Position numbers and translations under genes: made by a program
Part shown: in pieces, positions 17,396-26,154 of the stretch
Numbering within the stretch: the stretch's first letter is position 1
Layout: each line of letters opens with the position of its first letter
DNA from: Planctomycetaceae bacterium
GTDB taxonomy: Bacteria; Planctomycetota; Planctomycetia; Pirellulales; Pirellulaceae
NCBI GenBank assembly: GCA_024642205.1
Contig: JAHEBQ010000061.1
Span: 1-38,909, forward strand
Direction: 5' to 3'
Length of the DNA stretch: 38,909 nt
Notes under the pieces: generated by a model
The model's input: only the letters and a program-made list of their open reading frames with translations
Told to the model about the DNA's origin: nothing
The model's database searches: none

Positions 17396-18694
17396 CTATT
17401 CGTTTCGCTTCAGTTGCCGATCTGCAAACCGTATATACTGTTGCCAGTCAAAAACGGTGATGTCGTGTATGCCCGTCCGCAAATGGTATCCGCGTAATCC
17501 CGTGGCGACGGGAGAATCTGGATCAGGCATGGCCATCGGCATCGCGCTGTCTCCATAAAGTGCAAACACCTTGTCCGCATTGACGAGTGACAAATACTCC
17601 CCTTTGGGGTCGGCCCAAAGGTCTTCTGATGCACTGGCCACGTAAACCGGACGGGGAGCCATCAGCGCCATCAGCATGTGCTGGTCGACCGGGAGCTCGT
17701 TTTCCTTGTCGTTATATTCAACAAATTGATCGCAAAACCAATGGGGAAAATTCGTATTGATCACTTTGACTGTTTCGCCGAATTTTCGGCGATTCAATGC
17801 CGCCCCGCCGCATCCGGAATCGTTGCTGATCGTGATCCAGAATCGCGGGTCGGTCGCCCCCGCCCAAAGCGATGTTTTGCCCAATCGTGAATGCCCAATC
17901 ACGGCTACATGACTGGAGTCGATTGCAGGATCGGTCTGAAGGTAATCAAGTGCCCGCGAAATCGCCCAAGCCCACGCACCAATCGACCCCCATTGGTCGT
18001 GGTTGGGCCTGGTCTGACCTGGCTCATAAAACAATGGATGGATTCCATTTTGAAACTGATCATCGAAATCCGGGTCTACGTCGCCGTAGTACAGGGTCGC
18101 AACCGCATAGCCCCGGTCGACGATTTCCTGGTATGGCCAGCGACTCGCGGAAGTTCCCCTTTCTTTTTCCGAGGCTCGGTTGCTGCTCGTATCCAGTTTC
18201 TTGTTGTTCCGAACCCAGCTTGTCGGAATGGCAACCCTTGAATCTTCAGTCGTGGTGTGGTTGCCGTTGAAGTTGTAACCGATAAAACACGGGACCGGAT
18301 TGTCCAGATTCGGAATCGTCAGGAGCAACGTCGCGGTGGTACATTTTTCGGATCCAAAACGAATTGTTATTTCCTTGCGAGTCGCTTTCCCGTTCAACGC
18401 CTCCCACGCGCTTCCAACGGAAAAAGCGATTTCCGGTGTACGGTCGGGAAAGTTGCCATAAACATGATCCGCGAACAGCTGAAGGACCTCCGGCCGACGT
18501 CTGGATTCCCACATTGTGGCCGAATCGACCTTCGTTCCATCTTCACAAACCAGCAATTCAGGCAAAGTAAACTTGGGGACCTTGGATTCGTCCTGGTTGA
18601 TGCCAGGGGGTTGAGCCAACGACTGATTGGAACTAACTAGCATCACGAGCACCCAGTTCAACCATAAGAGCGTGAGAGACAATGCCTTAGACAT
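17396..18694 (-). CDS. Secreted CE15 glucuronoyl esterase-like alpha/beta hydrolase
   Basis: A 432-residue exported hydrolase. The ATG at 18694 has AAGG nine bases upstream and gives a signal peptide (MSKALSL, then a hydrophobic run, cleavage near SLAQ-PP). The nucleophile Ser269 lies in GHSRLGKTSLWAGA, the bacterial form of the CE15 motif GxSxxGK, followed by SNDSGCGGAALNRRKFGE. The likely catalytic His is His410 in TGIHDITVFDW. CE15 enzymes cleave esters of (4-O-methyl-)glucuronic acid, classically between glucuronoxylan and lignin; in marine bacteria the natural substrate is less clear. With two sulfatases in the window it suits a polysaccharide-degrading lifestyle, though they do not share an operon. 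It is transcribed divergently from the next gene. Confidence 0.88.
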   Translation of the reverse strand: MSKALSLTLLWLNWVLVMLVSSNQSLAQPPGINQDESKVPKFTLPELLVCEDGTKVDSATMWESRRRPEVLQLFADHVYGNFPDRTPEIAFSVGSAWEALNGKATRKEITIRFGSEKCTTATLLLTIPNLDNPVPCFIGYNFNGNHTTTEDSRVAIPTSWVRNNKKLDTSSNRASEKERGTSASRWPYQEIVDRGYAVATLYYGDVDPDFDDQFQNGIHPLFYEPGQTRPNHDQWGSIGAWAWAISRALDYLQTDPAIDSSHVAVIGHSRLGKTSLWAGATDPRFWITISNDSGCGGAALNRRKFGETVKVINTNFPHWFCDQFVEYNDKENELPVDQHMLMALMAPRPVYVASASEDLWADPKGEYLSLVNADKVFALYGDSAMPMAMPDPDSPVATGLRGYHLRTGIHDITVFDWQQYIRFADRQLKRNE

Positions 18695-18859
18695 TTCAAG
18701 ATACCTTGAACAATACGGTTGGCGTAAAGGTGACATTGTAGTCATGGGCATTGGCCAAGGGCATCGGAATTGGTCCCAGACTGATCCATGACTGGATTCC
18801 GGAATTTTGCTTGGGCGATTATGATACCTTCAGATACAGAATTTTCCGAGAGGTAGAAA

Positions 18860-19210
18860 ATGAAAGTCAAGCTTTCTGAATTGGCCTATGCGCGTTCAGG
18901 TGACAAAGGGGACGGCAGCAACGTTGGCGTGGTTGCATATGATTCTGAATGTTACGAAATCATCAAGTCAGCGTTGACGACCGAGCGGGTCAAAGAACAT
19001 TTCAAAGAGATTTGTTTTGGGAACGTCGATCGCTACGAAGCACCCAACCTGTTGGCTCTGAATTTCATCCTTCACGATTCACTTGGTGGCGGAGGAAGCG
19101 AAAGCCTCAAGACCGACGCACAAGGCAAAACGCACGGGCTGGGAATGCTGTTCATGGAAATTGACGTTTCCGACGATTTCAAAGTCCCTCGGCGGGCGCC
19201 GGTTGCATAG
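18860..19210 (+). CDS. Stand-alone AtuA C-terminal-like small protein
   Basis: A 116-residue protein starting at the ATG at 18860, preceded by GAGAGG. It resembles the C-terminal ferredoxin-fold region of AtuA/DUF1446 proteins: it opens with the characteristic ARSGDKGDGSNVGV motif, and later has the family-like block ALNFILHDSLGGGGSESLKTDAQGK, here split by position only. In Pseudomonas AtuA takes part in acyclic terpene utilisation, but its biochemical step is not settled. Here the domain is encoded alone, with no AtuA N-terminal partner within the window. Many planctomycetes and proteobacteria carry the two parts as separate genes, so a partner may lie elsewhere. It is cytoplasmic, with no signal peptide. 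Confidence 0.8.
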   Translation: MKVKLSELAYARSGDKGDGSNVGVVAYDSECYEIIKSALTTERVKEHFKEICFGNVDRYEAPNLLALNFILHDSLGGGGSESLKTDAQGKTHGLGMLFMEIDVSDDFKVPRRAPVA

Positions 19211-19724
19211 ACGACCAGGTTGGCAAAAACCGGAAGCATGACGTTTAGCGAGGCATTGAATGCCTGGAGCGACTCTTCCGGCAGGAGCTTTACAGTCCCG
19301 GCAGGAGCTTCACAGTCCCGCGAATAGGCAGGTTGTCGACGTAAACTACTGGAACACATTTCAAAACGTCAGCCACAGGCGTTCGACTCGGGCTTGCATT
19401 ATTGAAATGAACACGTTTCCGCCGGTTCTGGCCCGCGGCTAACGCCTACGGATCTCCAGTTTCATGAGCAACAGGTTTTGAAATGCCCTCTAGTATTCTG
19501 TCACAGCCAATAATCAGGATTGGTCGTTGAGGACGAAGCTACGAGTCCTGGCGTTTTCTTGATCAAAAGGACGCATGACCTCGTCCACTACCCAAAAATC
19601 AAATCTTGAATTTGGGATCAGCGATCCGTTTCGTAACTGGAATTGGAAGTGGAAACGAACTGCCAAAGCTCATGACTGTCAGGATCAGCACTCGCGGGAA
19701 ATCAAAGCAAGCGAACCACCGAAA
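19211..19724. other. Gene-free stretch with a short tandem repeat
   Basis: About 510 bp between two convergent genes. Apart from a 20-bp direct repeat at 19281-19320, it holds only short open frames without protein character. A GC-rich sequence near 19430-19446 (CCCGCGGCTAACGCC) looks like a decayed REP-type element, but its partner arm is imperfect. Confidence 0.5.
19281..19320. repeat. 20-bp tandem repeat, two copies
   Basis: Two head-to-tail copies of GCAGGAGCTTYACAGTCCCG that differ at one base (T in the first copy, C in the second). They lie in the gene-free stretch after the AtuA-like gene. Both carry AGGAG, but no start codon follows at a usable distance in a convincing frame. Confidence 0.9.
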
Positions 19725-20093
19725 TCAAGAATTGAATCGGTCGATGAATTGTTGAAATGCCAACTCAACAGATTCGATCGTATCCAGGAACAGGCTGGCA
19801 TCATCTTCGGCGACCATTTCCAACTCGCCTGAAATGGCAGATGCGGCCATTGCACCAACTGCACCAAAACTAGACCTCAACGAATGTCCGCTCCGCCGGG
19901 CTGTTTTCCAGTCTTGCTGAGCGACCGCCGCTTTGGCCTGGGCAATGATATTCGGTGCTTCGCGCAAACATGTTTCCCGGAGGAGGTCAACCAGCTCGAC
20001 ATCGCCGCCGGTAGTCTCCAGGGCAGCGGTCTCGTCAAAAACTGGAAGGCTGTTTGTCGTTGGTGGTTCGTTGTTGTTTGCTGGTTTTGTCAC
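19725..20093 (-). CDS. Lone Hpt (histidine phosphotransfer) domain protein
   Basis: A 122-residue protein made of one Hpt domain. The phospho-accepting residue is His70 in RRSGHSLRSSFGAVGA, matching the family pattern A..aHxLKGsa..vGa with Arg for Lys. The rest is helical, as expected for a four-helix bundle. The start is GTG at 20093; no in-frame ATG near it fits. Hpt proteins pass phosphoryl groups between hybrid histidine kinases and response regulators in the cytoplasm. No kinase or intact receiver gene is adjacent, so its partners are unknown. A receiver-like protein lacking key residues lies about 14 kb away but is not an evident partner. Confidence 0.88.
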   Translation of the reverse strand: MTKPANNNEPPTTNSLPVFDETAALETTGGDVELVDLLRETCLREAPNIIAQAKAAVAQQDWKTARRSGHSLRSSFGAVGAMAASAISGELEMVAEDDASLFLDTIESVELAFQQFIDRFNS

Positions 20094-20245
20094 GACAGTC
20101 CAATGCTCATACGGTATTTGAATCCCATCCGATTGCGATCAATCGTCAGCGATTGCAACTTCAACCTGACATCATCTTAGTCTTTGTTTCCGTTTGATTC
20201 GAGGGATCGTCGCGCAAGCGGGTTCCATCGGATCCGCTTCCACAA

Positions 20246-20289
<44 letters not shown>

Positions 20290-20347
20290 AGACGAAAATA
20301 TCCCCGAAACAAGAACAAGCAAGGAGGCAGGTGCTTCGCATGACGCC

Positions 20348-21859
20348 TTATTCGCCGATTGCCCCCCGTTTCATCGATTCGATTTTGAACTTCCCGAGCA
20401 GCCGACCCACCACCTGCGGATTTTGATCGGCCAGGTTCTCAACTGGATCGAATTCATGTTTCGAAGAATAAAGTTCAATGTCGCCCAGCTCACCCAGTGG
20501 CTTGTCCTTAATGGTAGCGATCAATCGAAAATCCTTTGTTCTCACGGAAACCGAATCACGCCAATAGCTGAAGGCAACCTCCTTGATCTGTTTTTGCGGA
20601 TCGTTCAGGATTGGAACCAGGCTCTTTCCGTCAAGCCGTTTCTCGGTTTTGGCAAACGAAGGTTTACATAGATCAACCATTGTTGGGAACAAGTCGATTG
20701 TTTCGACCAGCGAATCTGACTGCTTCCCTGCGGAACCCATGCCAGGCACACTGATCATCAACGGACTCCGCACGGCTCGTTCGAGTGCCGTATGTTTGGC
20801 CCATTGGCGGGAATCGCCAAGATTCCAACCGTGATCCGACCAGAGAACAACAATGGTCGAGTCGCTCAGGCCTTCATGGTCGAGGGCTGTGAGTACGCGT
20901 CCAATCTGCCGGTCGGTGTAACGCAGACAAGCGAGATATGCGCGACGATTGAGAAGAACTTTTTCATCGCTTAGCGGTCGAGCCTTGTCGTAAGGAAAGT
21001 CATATTTGAAAAACTCGCTCGACTTGTTATTGGCAAACTTGCTTGCCGATGTCTCCCCATGTCCAGGCAACGCGATCGCAACATTTTCGAATGCATCCCA
21101 GTCACGTTGGGGCGCGACGAACGGCAAGTGGGGCTTGAAAAATCCGAGCCCCAGCAAAAAAGGCTGTTTCAGCTGCTTGAGGTCTTTCAACTTCGCGATC
21201 GCCGCAGTCGCCATCTGTCCGTCAGGTAAATCATCATCCTGTTGAGCCGTGAACTGCATCAAGTCGCGATGTCCGCTGCCATCTTCCCGGCTAACGCCAT
21301 CGGCATAGGCAAAGAAGATACCCCAGCCACGTTTCCAGCGTCCAAAGGGCGTGGCCAAATCGTCCCAAGCCTGTGGAATTTCCATTCGCCCGTTACCCGT
21401 TCCATCGTATTCAAAAACGCGGCCATCCGCGGTGTGTGAAATTTTTCCGATACAGACCGTTCGGTACCCGCTGCGACGAAACAACTCCGGAAATGACTGG
21501 GCACCTTCCTGGGGGTCACTTTTCAGTGCCGTATCACCGTTGTACAACGCGTCGTTTTTCAGGGCGCCGCTGGAAATCGGACTTCGCCCGGTCAACAATG
21601 CGTACCGTGACGCGCCGCAGGTAGGTACCTGTACAAAATGATTCGTGAACACGAGGCTTCGTTTGGCCAATGCATCGATATTTGGCGACCGGGCATGTTC
21701 CACACCGTAGCAACCCAATTCCGGCCTCAAGTCGTCAACCGCGATGAACAATACATTTGCCGGTTTTCCGATCACCGGCATATCCTCAGCCAAGGCAATC
21801 GCCAAATCGCCGATCGCCAGCAGTACCATTACGCCAACAATCATTCGTACTCGTTCCAT
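20348..21859 (-). CDS. Secreted sulfatase with Cys-X-Ala-Ser-Arg active site
   Basis: A 503-residue type I sulfatase, distinct from the one at 1-2.5 kb. The ATG at 21859 opens a signal peptide (MERVRM, then a hydrophobic stretch, cleavage near ALA-ED). Asp42-Asp43 in AVDDLRPELGCYG are metal ligands of the iduronate-2-sulfatase-like subgroup. The nucleophile is Cys81 in TCGASRYALLTG, so the motif has Ala where most have Pro; formylglycine-generating enzymes are known to accept both. Later motifs include GKISHTADG, GFFKPHLPFVAP and SDHGWNLGDSRQWAKH. The protein should act outside the cytoplasm on a sulfated glycan of unknown type. It is the last gene of a minus-strand series after aroB, with 111 bp between them, so its own promoter is possible. 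Confidence 0.93.
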   Translation of the reverse strand: MERVRMIVGVMVLLAIGDLAIALAEDMPVIGKPANVLFIAVDDLRPELGCYGVEHARSPNIDALAKRSLVFTNHFVQVPTCGASRYALLTGRSPISSGALKNDALYNGDTALKSDPQEGAQSFPELFRRSGYRTVCIGKISHTADGRVFEYDGTGNGRMEIPQAWDDLATPFGRWKRGWGIFFAYADGVSREDGSGHRDLMQFTAQQDDDLPDGQMATAAIAKLKDLKQLKQPFLLGLGFFKPHLPFVAPQRDWDAFENVAIALPGHGETSASKFANNKSSEFFKYDFPYDKARPLSDEKVLLNRRAYLACLRYTDRQIGRVLTALDHEGLSDSTIVVLWSDHGWNLGDSRQWAKHTALERAVRSPLMISVPGMGSAGKQSDSLVETIDLFPTMVDLCKPSFAKTEKRLDGKSLVPILNDPQKQIKEVAFSYWRDSVSVRTKDFRLIATIKDKPLGELGDIELYSSKHEFDPVENLADQNPQVVGRLLGKFKIESMKRGAIGE

Positions 21860-21970
21860 CCGATACTCCCGGTTTCGAATCTGAAAACAGCCAACTGGAC
21901 ATCCGAAAAATCTGCTTCTGGCCCTGTCGAACGCCGCGGTACAACAAACGACTCCATTGCCCTGACCGAT

Positions 21971-23077
21971 TCAGTCATTTTGGAGGCTTGCCCGAATTGC
22001 TACGTCGTCCGGCGCAGCAACCTGCTCAACAAATCCAATGGCCTTCGGCAGGATCAACACCAATTGGCCCCGCGTAACCTTTTTGTCATGTTTCATCGAC
22101 TCAAGCAACTCGCGATGTCTTTCGGCAGGGCAATCGACGGGCAGCCCCACGGCCTGAAACAACTTCGATTGCCGATCAAGAAAAACCTGGTCCACGATGC
22201 CGAGGTTACGGGCCAGGCGGGCAGCGCACGTCATCCCGATGGAGATCGCCTGACCATGCAAGTACTCGCCATAACCAAAAACCGCCTCAATTGCGTGGCC
22301 ATACGTGTGTCCGTAATTCAGAATCGCACGTCGGCCCGTGGTTTCACGTTCGTCCTCTGCAACGACGGTCGCCTTGCACTGGCAACACCAGGCAATCACC
22401 CTGGCCAAGGTTTCCGGGTGTTTTTGATTGATCGCGTCGACGGATTGCTCCAGAAATTCGAAGAGGGCTGGATCCATAATCAGCCCGTACTTGATCACCT
22501 CCGCCAGCCCAGCTCGATAGTTCGCGTCGTCCAGCGTCGACAGCACCAGCGGATCGATCAGGACGGTTTCCGGCTGCCAGAATGCTCCAACCATATTCTT
22601 GGAATGTGGCAGGTTGATTCCGACCTTTCCCCCCACGCTACTGTCGACTTGAGCCAGCAAAGTGGTTGGGAGTTGAATGAACCTCAAACCGCGCGCGAAA
22701 GTAGCCGCGACAAAGCCTGTAAGGTCGCCGACAACTCCGCCACCCAACGCAATGACGATTGACTTGCGATCGGTTCTGAAATCAACCAGCTTTTGCCACA
22801 GCTCATCGCAAGTGGCAACGGATTTGGATGGTTCGCCAGCCGGGACAACCAGTGTATCGACACGACTGGCCAGCGTCCTGACCTGTTCGACTACATTGTC
22901 GAGGTATAGCGGTCCAACAACATCGTCGCTGACGAGTATCAGGTGTTCGTCCTTGATCCATGGCGCCAGCACTGTCGCGACTTTTTTTGTCAATCCTGCT
23001 TCGATTTCAATCGAATAACTTTGAGCGGCCAGATTGACCGGGACGCGTCGGGCCATAATTTGTTTCTGCGAAGTCAC
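21971..23077 (-). CDS. aroB: 3-dehydroquinate synthase
   Basis: A 368-residue cytoplasmic enzyme that converts DAHP to 3-dehydroquinate, the second shikimate step toward aromatic amino acids, using NAD+ and a divalent metal. The start is GTG at 23077, set by a strong GAGGAGGG ribosome site eight bases upstream; the ATG at 23056 is a weaker choice with no such site. Family motifs are complete: the NAD-binding loop ALGGGVVGDLTGFVAATFARG, then LAQVDSSVGGKVGIN, the Lys-rich ENMVGAFWQP-type block (here SKNMVGAFWQP), EVIKYG, and the metal ligands in LNYGHTYGHAIE and YLHGQAISIGM. It follows a PhyH-type gene by about 100 bp. The neighbours are unrelated to aromatic synthesis. Confidence 0.96.
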   Translation of the reverse strand: MTSQKQIMARRVPVNLAAQSYSIEIEAGLTKKVATVLAPWIKDEHLILVSDDVVGPLYLDNVVEQVRTLASRVDTLVVPAGEPSKSVATCDELWQKLVDFRTDRKSIVIALGGGVVGDLTGFVAATFARGLRFIQLPTTLLAQVDSSVGGKVGINLPHSKNMVGAFWQPETVLIDPLVLSTLDDANYRAGLAEVIKYGLIMDPALFEFLEQSVDAINQKHPETLARVIAWCCQCKATVVAEDERETTGRRAILNYGHTYGHAIEAVFGYGEYLHGQAISIGMTCAARLARNLGIVDQVFLDRQSKLFQAVGLPVDCPAERHRELLESMKHDKKVTRGQLVLILPKAIGFVEQVAAPDDVAIRASLQND

Positions 23078-23176
23078 CGAACGTTCCCTCCTCGATTCGT
23101 GGCTTGCCAATTGTTCGACATACCGTCGCCATCCACAAGGCCAAGTGGACACCACCGCGGGTAAACCGCTTTTTGA

Positions 23177-24052
23177 TCAGGCCTCAAATAACAATGGAAA
23201 AAATTGTCCATCCATTTTCTCACCCTGCGGAATCACCGGCACGCCGGCAAGCAGTTCCTGGTCGGTGCACGACTCAACACCATCGCGAATTACGTTAAGG
23301 ACAACGGCTCGACGCGGGATACCGGTTTTGTTTTCAAACGAACCATGGACCAGCAACGGGTGGTGAAAACTGCAATGGCCTGGTTCCAACTCGATTGCCA
23401 CCGGGTTCTGAAATGTCTCCCATTGCTCATCGTCGAGCACGTCGTGGATCGCTTCCATGTCACCAGCCAGCCCCGTGATCGGCAACAAGTCCCATCGGTG
23501 ACTGCCGGGAATGTAATGCAAACAGCCATTGGCCCGGGTGGCGGGATCGAGCCCCGTCCAACATGTCAGATGGGCCATCGGCCTGGTGCGCGTCCAATAC
23601 GAATAGTCCTGGTGCCATGCGACGTTTCCGCCATGCCTGGCGGGTTTGCAAAACAGCTGGTCGTGCCAGAACCGGACCGATCCACCGAGTAATTGACTGG
23701 CCGGAATGAGAAACGCGGGATTCCACAAAATGTCGTGAAAGCCGCGACGGATTCGCCAGGCTCCGAGGGCATGAAACAGAACGCGGTCTGGATCACCAGA
23801 TTCGTTGCTGTGATATTCGTGCCAAAACTCTCGACCTGCATGCGACGCGTCAAAAAATTCCGACAGCTCGGCACGGAGTGCTTCCATCTGTCGTTCGTCA
23901 AACAACTTGATCCCGGCAAGGTACCCATGTTCACGAAAGAACTGGACCTGCGCCTCGGTCAAACGGTAGCGATCCTGTTCGTCCCGGGATACACATTGCG
24001 GAAACAAATCGGTGATCGGACGGTGAATTTTTGAAAGATCGGAGGTCATCAT
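23177..24052 (-). CDS. Phytanoyl-CoA dioxygenase (PhyH) family protein
   Basis: A 291-residue non-haem Fe(II)/2-oxoglutarate-dependent oxygenase. The ATG at 24052 is followed by a second ATG at 24049; either could start. The iron-binding facial triad is visible as HxD in AWHQDYSYW and a distal His in LLVHGSFENK; the Arg after it (GIPRRAV) would bind 2-oxoglutarate. The double-stranded beta-helix core runs from about residue 100 to 260. The family hydroxylates many small molecules, and bacterial members often act on natural products or compatible solutes, so the substrate is unknown. It lies 39 bp downstream of the kinase gene and upstream of aroB, so it is probably co-transcribed with the kinase. 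Confidence 0.92.
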   Translation of the reverse strand: MMTSDLSKIHRPITDLFPQCVSRDEQDRYRLTEAQVQFFREHGYLAGIKLFDERQMEALRAELSEFFDASHAGREFWHEYHSNESGDPDRVLFHALGAWRIRRGFHDILWNPAFLIPASQLLGGSVRFWHDQLFCKPARHGGNVAWHQDYSYWTRTRPMAHLTCWTGLDPATRANGCLHYIPGSHRWDLLPITGLAGDMEAIHDVLDDEQWETFQNPVAIELEPGHCSFHHPLLVHGSFENKTGIPRRAVVLNVIRDGVESCTDQELLAGVPVIPQGEKMDGQFFPLLFEA

Positions 24053-24091
24053 TGGGTGTTGTGGGAAAGTCGTGACGGTGATTTTGGTCGT

Positions 24092-25951
24092 CTAAGGTAC
24101 TTGAATCGCTGCCTCCGGAGTTTCGTCGTCCTCGGCCGTCTGATCCGACTTGACTTTCGCTGCTTCCATTGCCAATAGCAGGTCACGGGCTTTCTGAACC
24201 AACTCGCGTCCTTCGCGGGCTTCCGTGATCACACCCCAGTTTACGTTGCCGTACAGTTCGATCACCGATTTGTAAATCTCGATGGCTTCGTCCGGCACCG
24301 TTGTCCTGGATGCCCGATTCATTGCGGACCGGATCTGTTTGAGGTTCCCGAGAATCTTCGCTCGGGCATCATTCTGAATTTTGATTCGATAACCCTTGGC
24401 TGCGTCGACGCATTTTTGGTCGCGGAGGCTCAGGTCGGACTGGCCATAAAAGGTCACAAACGCCGCCATTTTTGCGATGGCCCCAGCGGGGTTGGATTCG
24501 GCGACGTCAACGATCCGGAGGAACTGTTTTTCGACATCGGTCAATCGAGTTTCACCAGGCAGGTTTCGACGAATTGAAAGCGTGTTGCTCAGTGTATTGT
24601 ACGTGTCGATCGATTCGCCAATGGCCTTCATTTCATTGACCTGGCCGGCTCGTTCATCATCCGGATAATATTTCAGAAACTCTGCAATCTCATCGAGAAC
24701 ACGGTTGGGTTGACCCGCGCTCATTTCAATCCTGGTAAACAGCTCTTCGGCACTCGGAGCTTTGTTGGCCTGAAATATCCCATATCCACCCAGTGCCACC
24801 ACGACGACCAGCGCCATCACAATCGGCCAGATGCCCGATTTTGAAGGCGTTGATTCAATTGGGACGTCAAGCTGGTTTCGAACTTTTTCCGTCACGGTTT
24901 CGAAGTAATCGCCTTGAACAGAGCCTAATGGCATTGCGCCTTCGCTATGATCGGTAAACTCAATGGTCTGAGAATCTGCATTGGTAACCTCCGCCTTGAC
25001 TGGCAATCCCGGCTTGCGTTCGATTTTTGTGTTCTCCACCGTTCGGGGAGTTGCAATATCGAAGGCATCGTAAATCTGATGAAGGAGGGGACCGTGGGCC
25101 GTGCGGGCTTCGCTATGTTCACGCAGCTTGTGTTCGACTTCTTCGATTTGATACAGCAGCGCTTGTGCTGTCTGGATTCGATTTTCGGGTCGTTTGGCCA
25201 TCAATCGCTTGATCAGTTCGTCCAGCTCGTCGGGAACATCGGGCACTACGGTGTTGACATGCGGTGCGGGAACGCGAGTCAAATTACGCAGCGATTCCTC
25301 AACGGAATTCGCAGTGAACGGTGGTCTGCCGGAAAGCAGCGTAAACAGCACCGTCCCCAGACTGTACAAGTCACTGCGAATTGTGACCGGTTCCCCCTTG
25401 GCTTGTTCGGGGCTCATGAAATCCATGGTGCCCAATACATTTTGGCCGGTATTCTGCGATGAACCATACCGCTTGGCGATTCCAAAGTCGGTAATCTTGA
25501 CATAGTCCGGTTTGGCAGCTTCGTCGATTGTCATCAACAGGTTGCCGGGCTTAAGATCGCGATGAATGATGCCACGATCGTGTGCGTGCCGTAGCCCTTT
25601 GCCGACGTCCTTTCCTATTTTCAACACCTCGCGCCAGTCAAACCGGTGTCCCTTGCGTTGCATTTGAAAAAGGCTGTTTCCTTTAACCAGCTCCATCGCG
25701 AAGAAGAGCATTCCGTCTTCCTGACCGTAGCTTAACAGGCGGACAATGTTGCGATGGTCCAGCTTGAGAAGGGCCTTAATCTCTGATTCAAAACGACCAC
25801 GAAAATGATCATCATGTGCGTAGGTCGGAGCGAGCACTTTAACGGCATGAACTTCGCCCGAGACCTGGTGCTCGCCCAGATATACTGTACCCATCCCACC
25901 TCGCCCGAGGATGCCCTGGAATTTGTAGGGACCGATTTTGTCAAGTGCCAT
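24092..25951 (-). CDS. Transmembrane Ser/Thr protein kinase (PknB-like)
   Basis: A 619-residue Hanks-type kinase. The catalytic domain is complete: glycine loop LGRGGMGTVYLG at 15-26, Lys38 in AVKVL, Glu57 in the C helix, HRDLKPGN at 130-137 with Asp132, DFG at 155-157, and MSPEQ at 179-183 in place of APE. A juxtamembrane region leads to one membrane helix at about 374-394. The last 225 residues should lie outside the cytoplasm and are helical, with a tetratricopeptide-like or coiled character but no domain I can name. It probably senses an external signal and phosphorylates cytoplasmic proteins. It starts at the ATG at 25951 and is divergent from the GGQ protein gene, with about 200 bp between. 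Planctomycete genomes carry many such kinases. Confidence 0.95.
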   Translation of the reverse strand: MALDKIGPYKFQGILGRGGMGTVYLGEHQVSGEVHAVKVLAPTYAHDDHFRGRFESEIKALLKLDHRNIVRLLSYGQEDGMLFFAMELVKGNSLFQMQRKGHRFDWREVLKIGKDVGKGLRHAHDRGIIHRDLKPGNLLMTIDEAAKPDYVKITDFGIAKRYGSSQNTGQNVLGTMDFMSPEQAKGEPVTIRSDLYSLGTVLFTLLSGRPPFTANSVEESLRNLTRVPAPHVNTVVPDVPDELDELIKRLMAKRPENRIQTAQALLYQIEEVEHKLREHSEARTAHGPLLHQIYDAFDIATPRTVENTKIERKPGLPVKAEVTNADSQTIEFTDHSEGAMPLGSVQGDYFETVTEKVRNQLDVPIESTPSKSGIWPIVMALVVVVALGGYGIFQANKAPSAEELFTRIEMSAGQPNRVLDEIAEFLKYYPDDERAGQVNEMKAIGESIDTYNTLSNTLSIRRNLPGETRLTDVEKQFLRIVDVAESNPAGAIAKMAAFVTFYGQSDLSLRDQKCVDAAKGYRIKIQNDARAKILGNLKQIRSAMNRASRTTVPDEAIEIYKSVIELYGNVNWGVITEAREGRELVQKARDLLLAMEAAKVKSDQTAEDDETPEAAIQVP

Positions 25952-26154
25952 GTCGAATCGAGGCTTCCGCGTTTACCGATCGAATAAACTGATGCAGCCA
26001 TGTTATTCTAGACTTGAGCCACCGGATACCCAAACCACCAACCGGGCGGAATCTGAGTTTGTGTGCTAACTTCCGGAGTTCCGGCTCGCCGAATTGACGT
26101 TTCACTTGGGGAGTTTTTTCCGCGAATACTGTCCTCCAACCGATCGTTGCCTCC

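Noticed and set aside
19425..19450. REP-like GC-rich element CCCGCGGCTAACGCC
   Set aside because: Only one partial copy with an imperfect dyad is seen in the window, so a repeat family cannot be shown.
21638..22762. Plus-strand open frame of 374 codons opposite aroB
   Set aside because: aroB on the other strand is certain, and the plus-strand translation has no protein family character.
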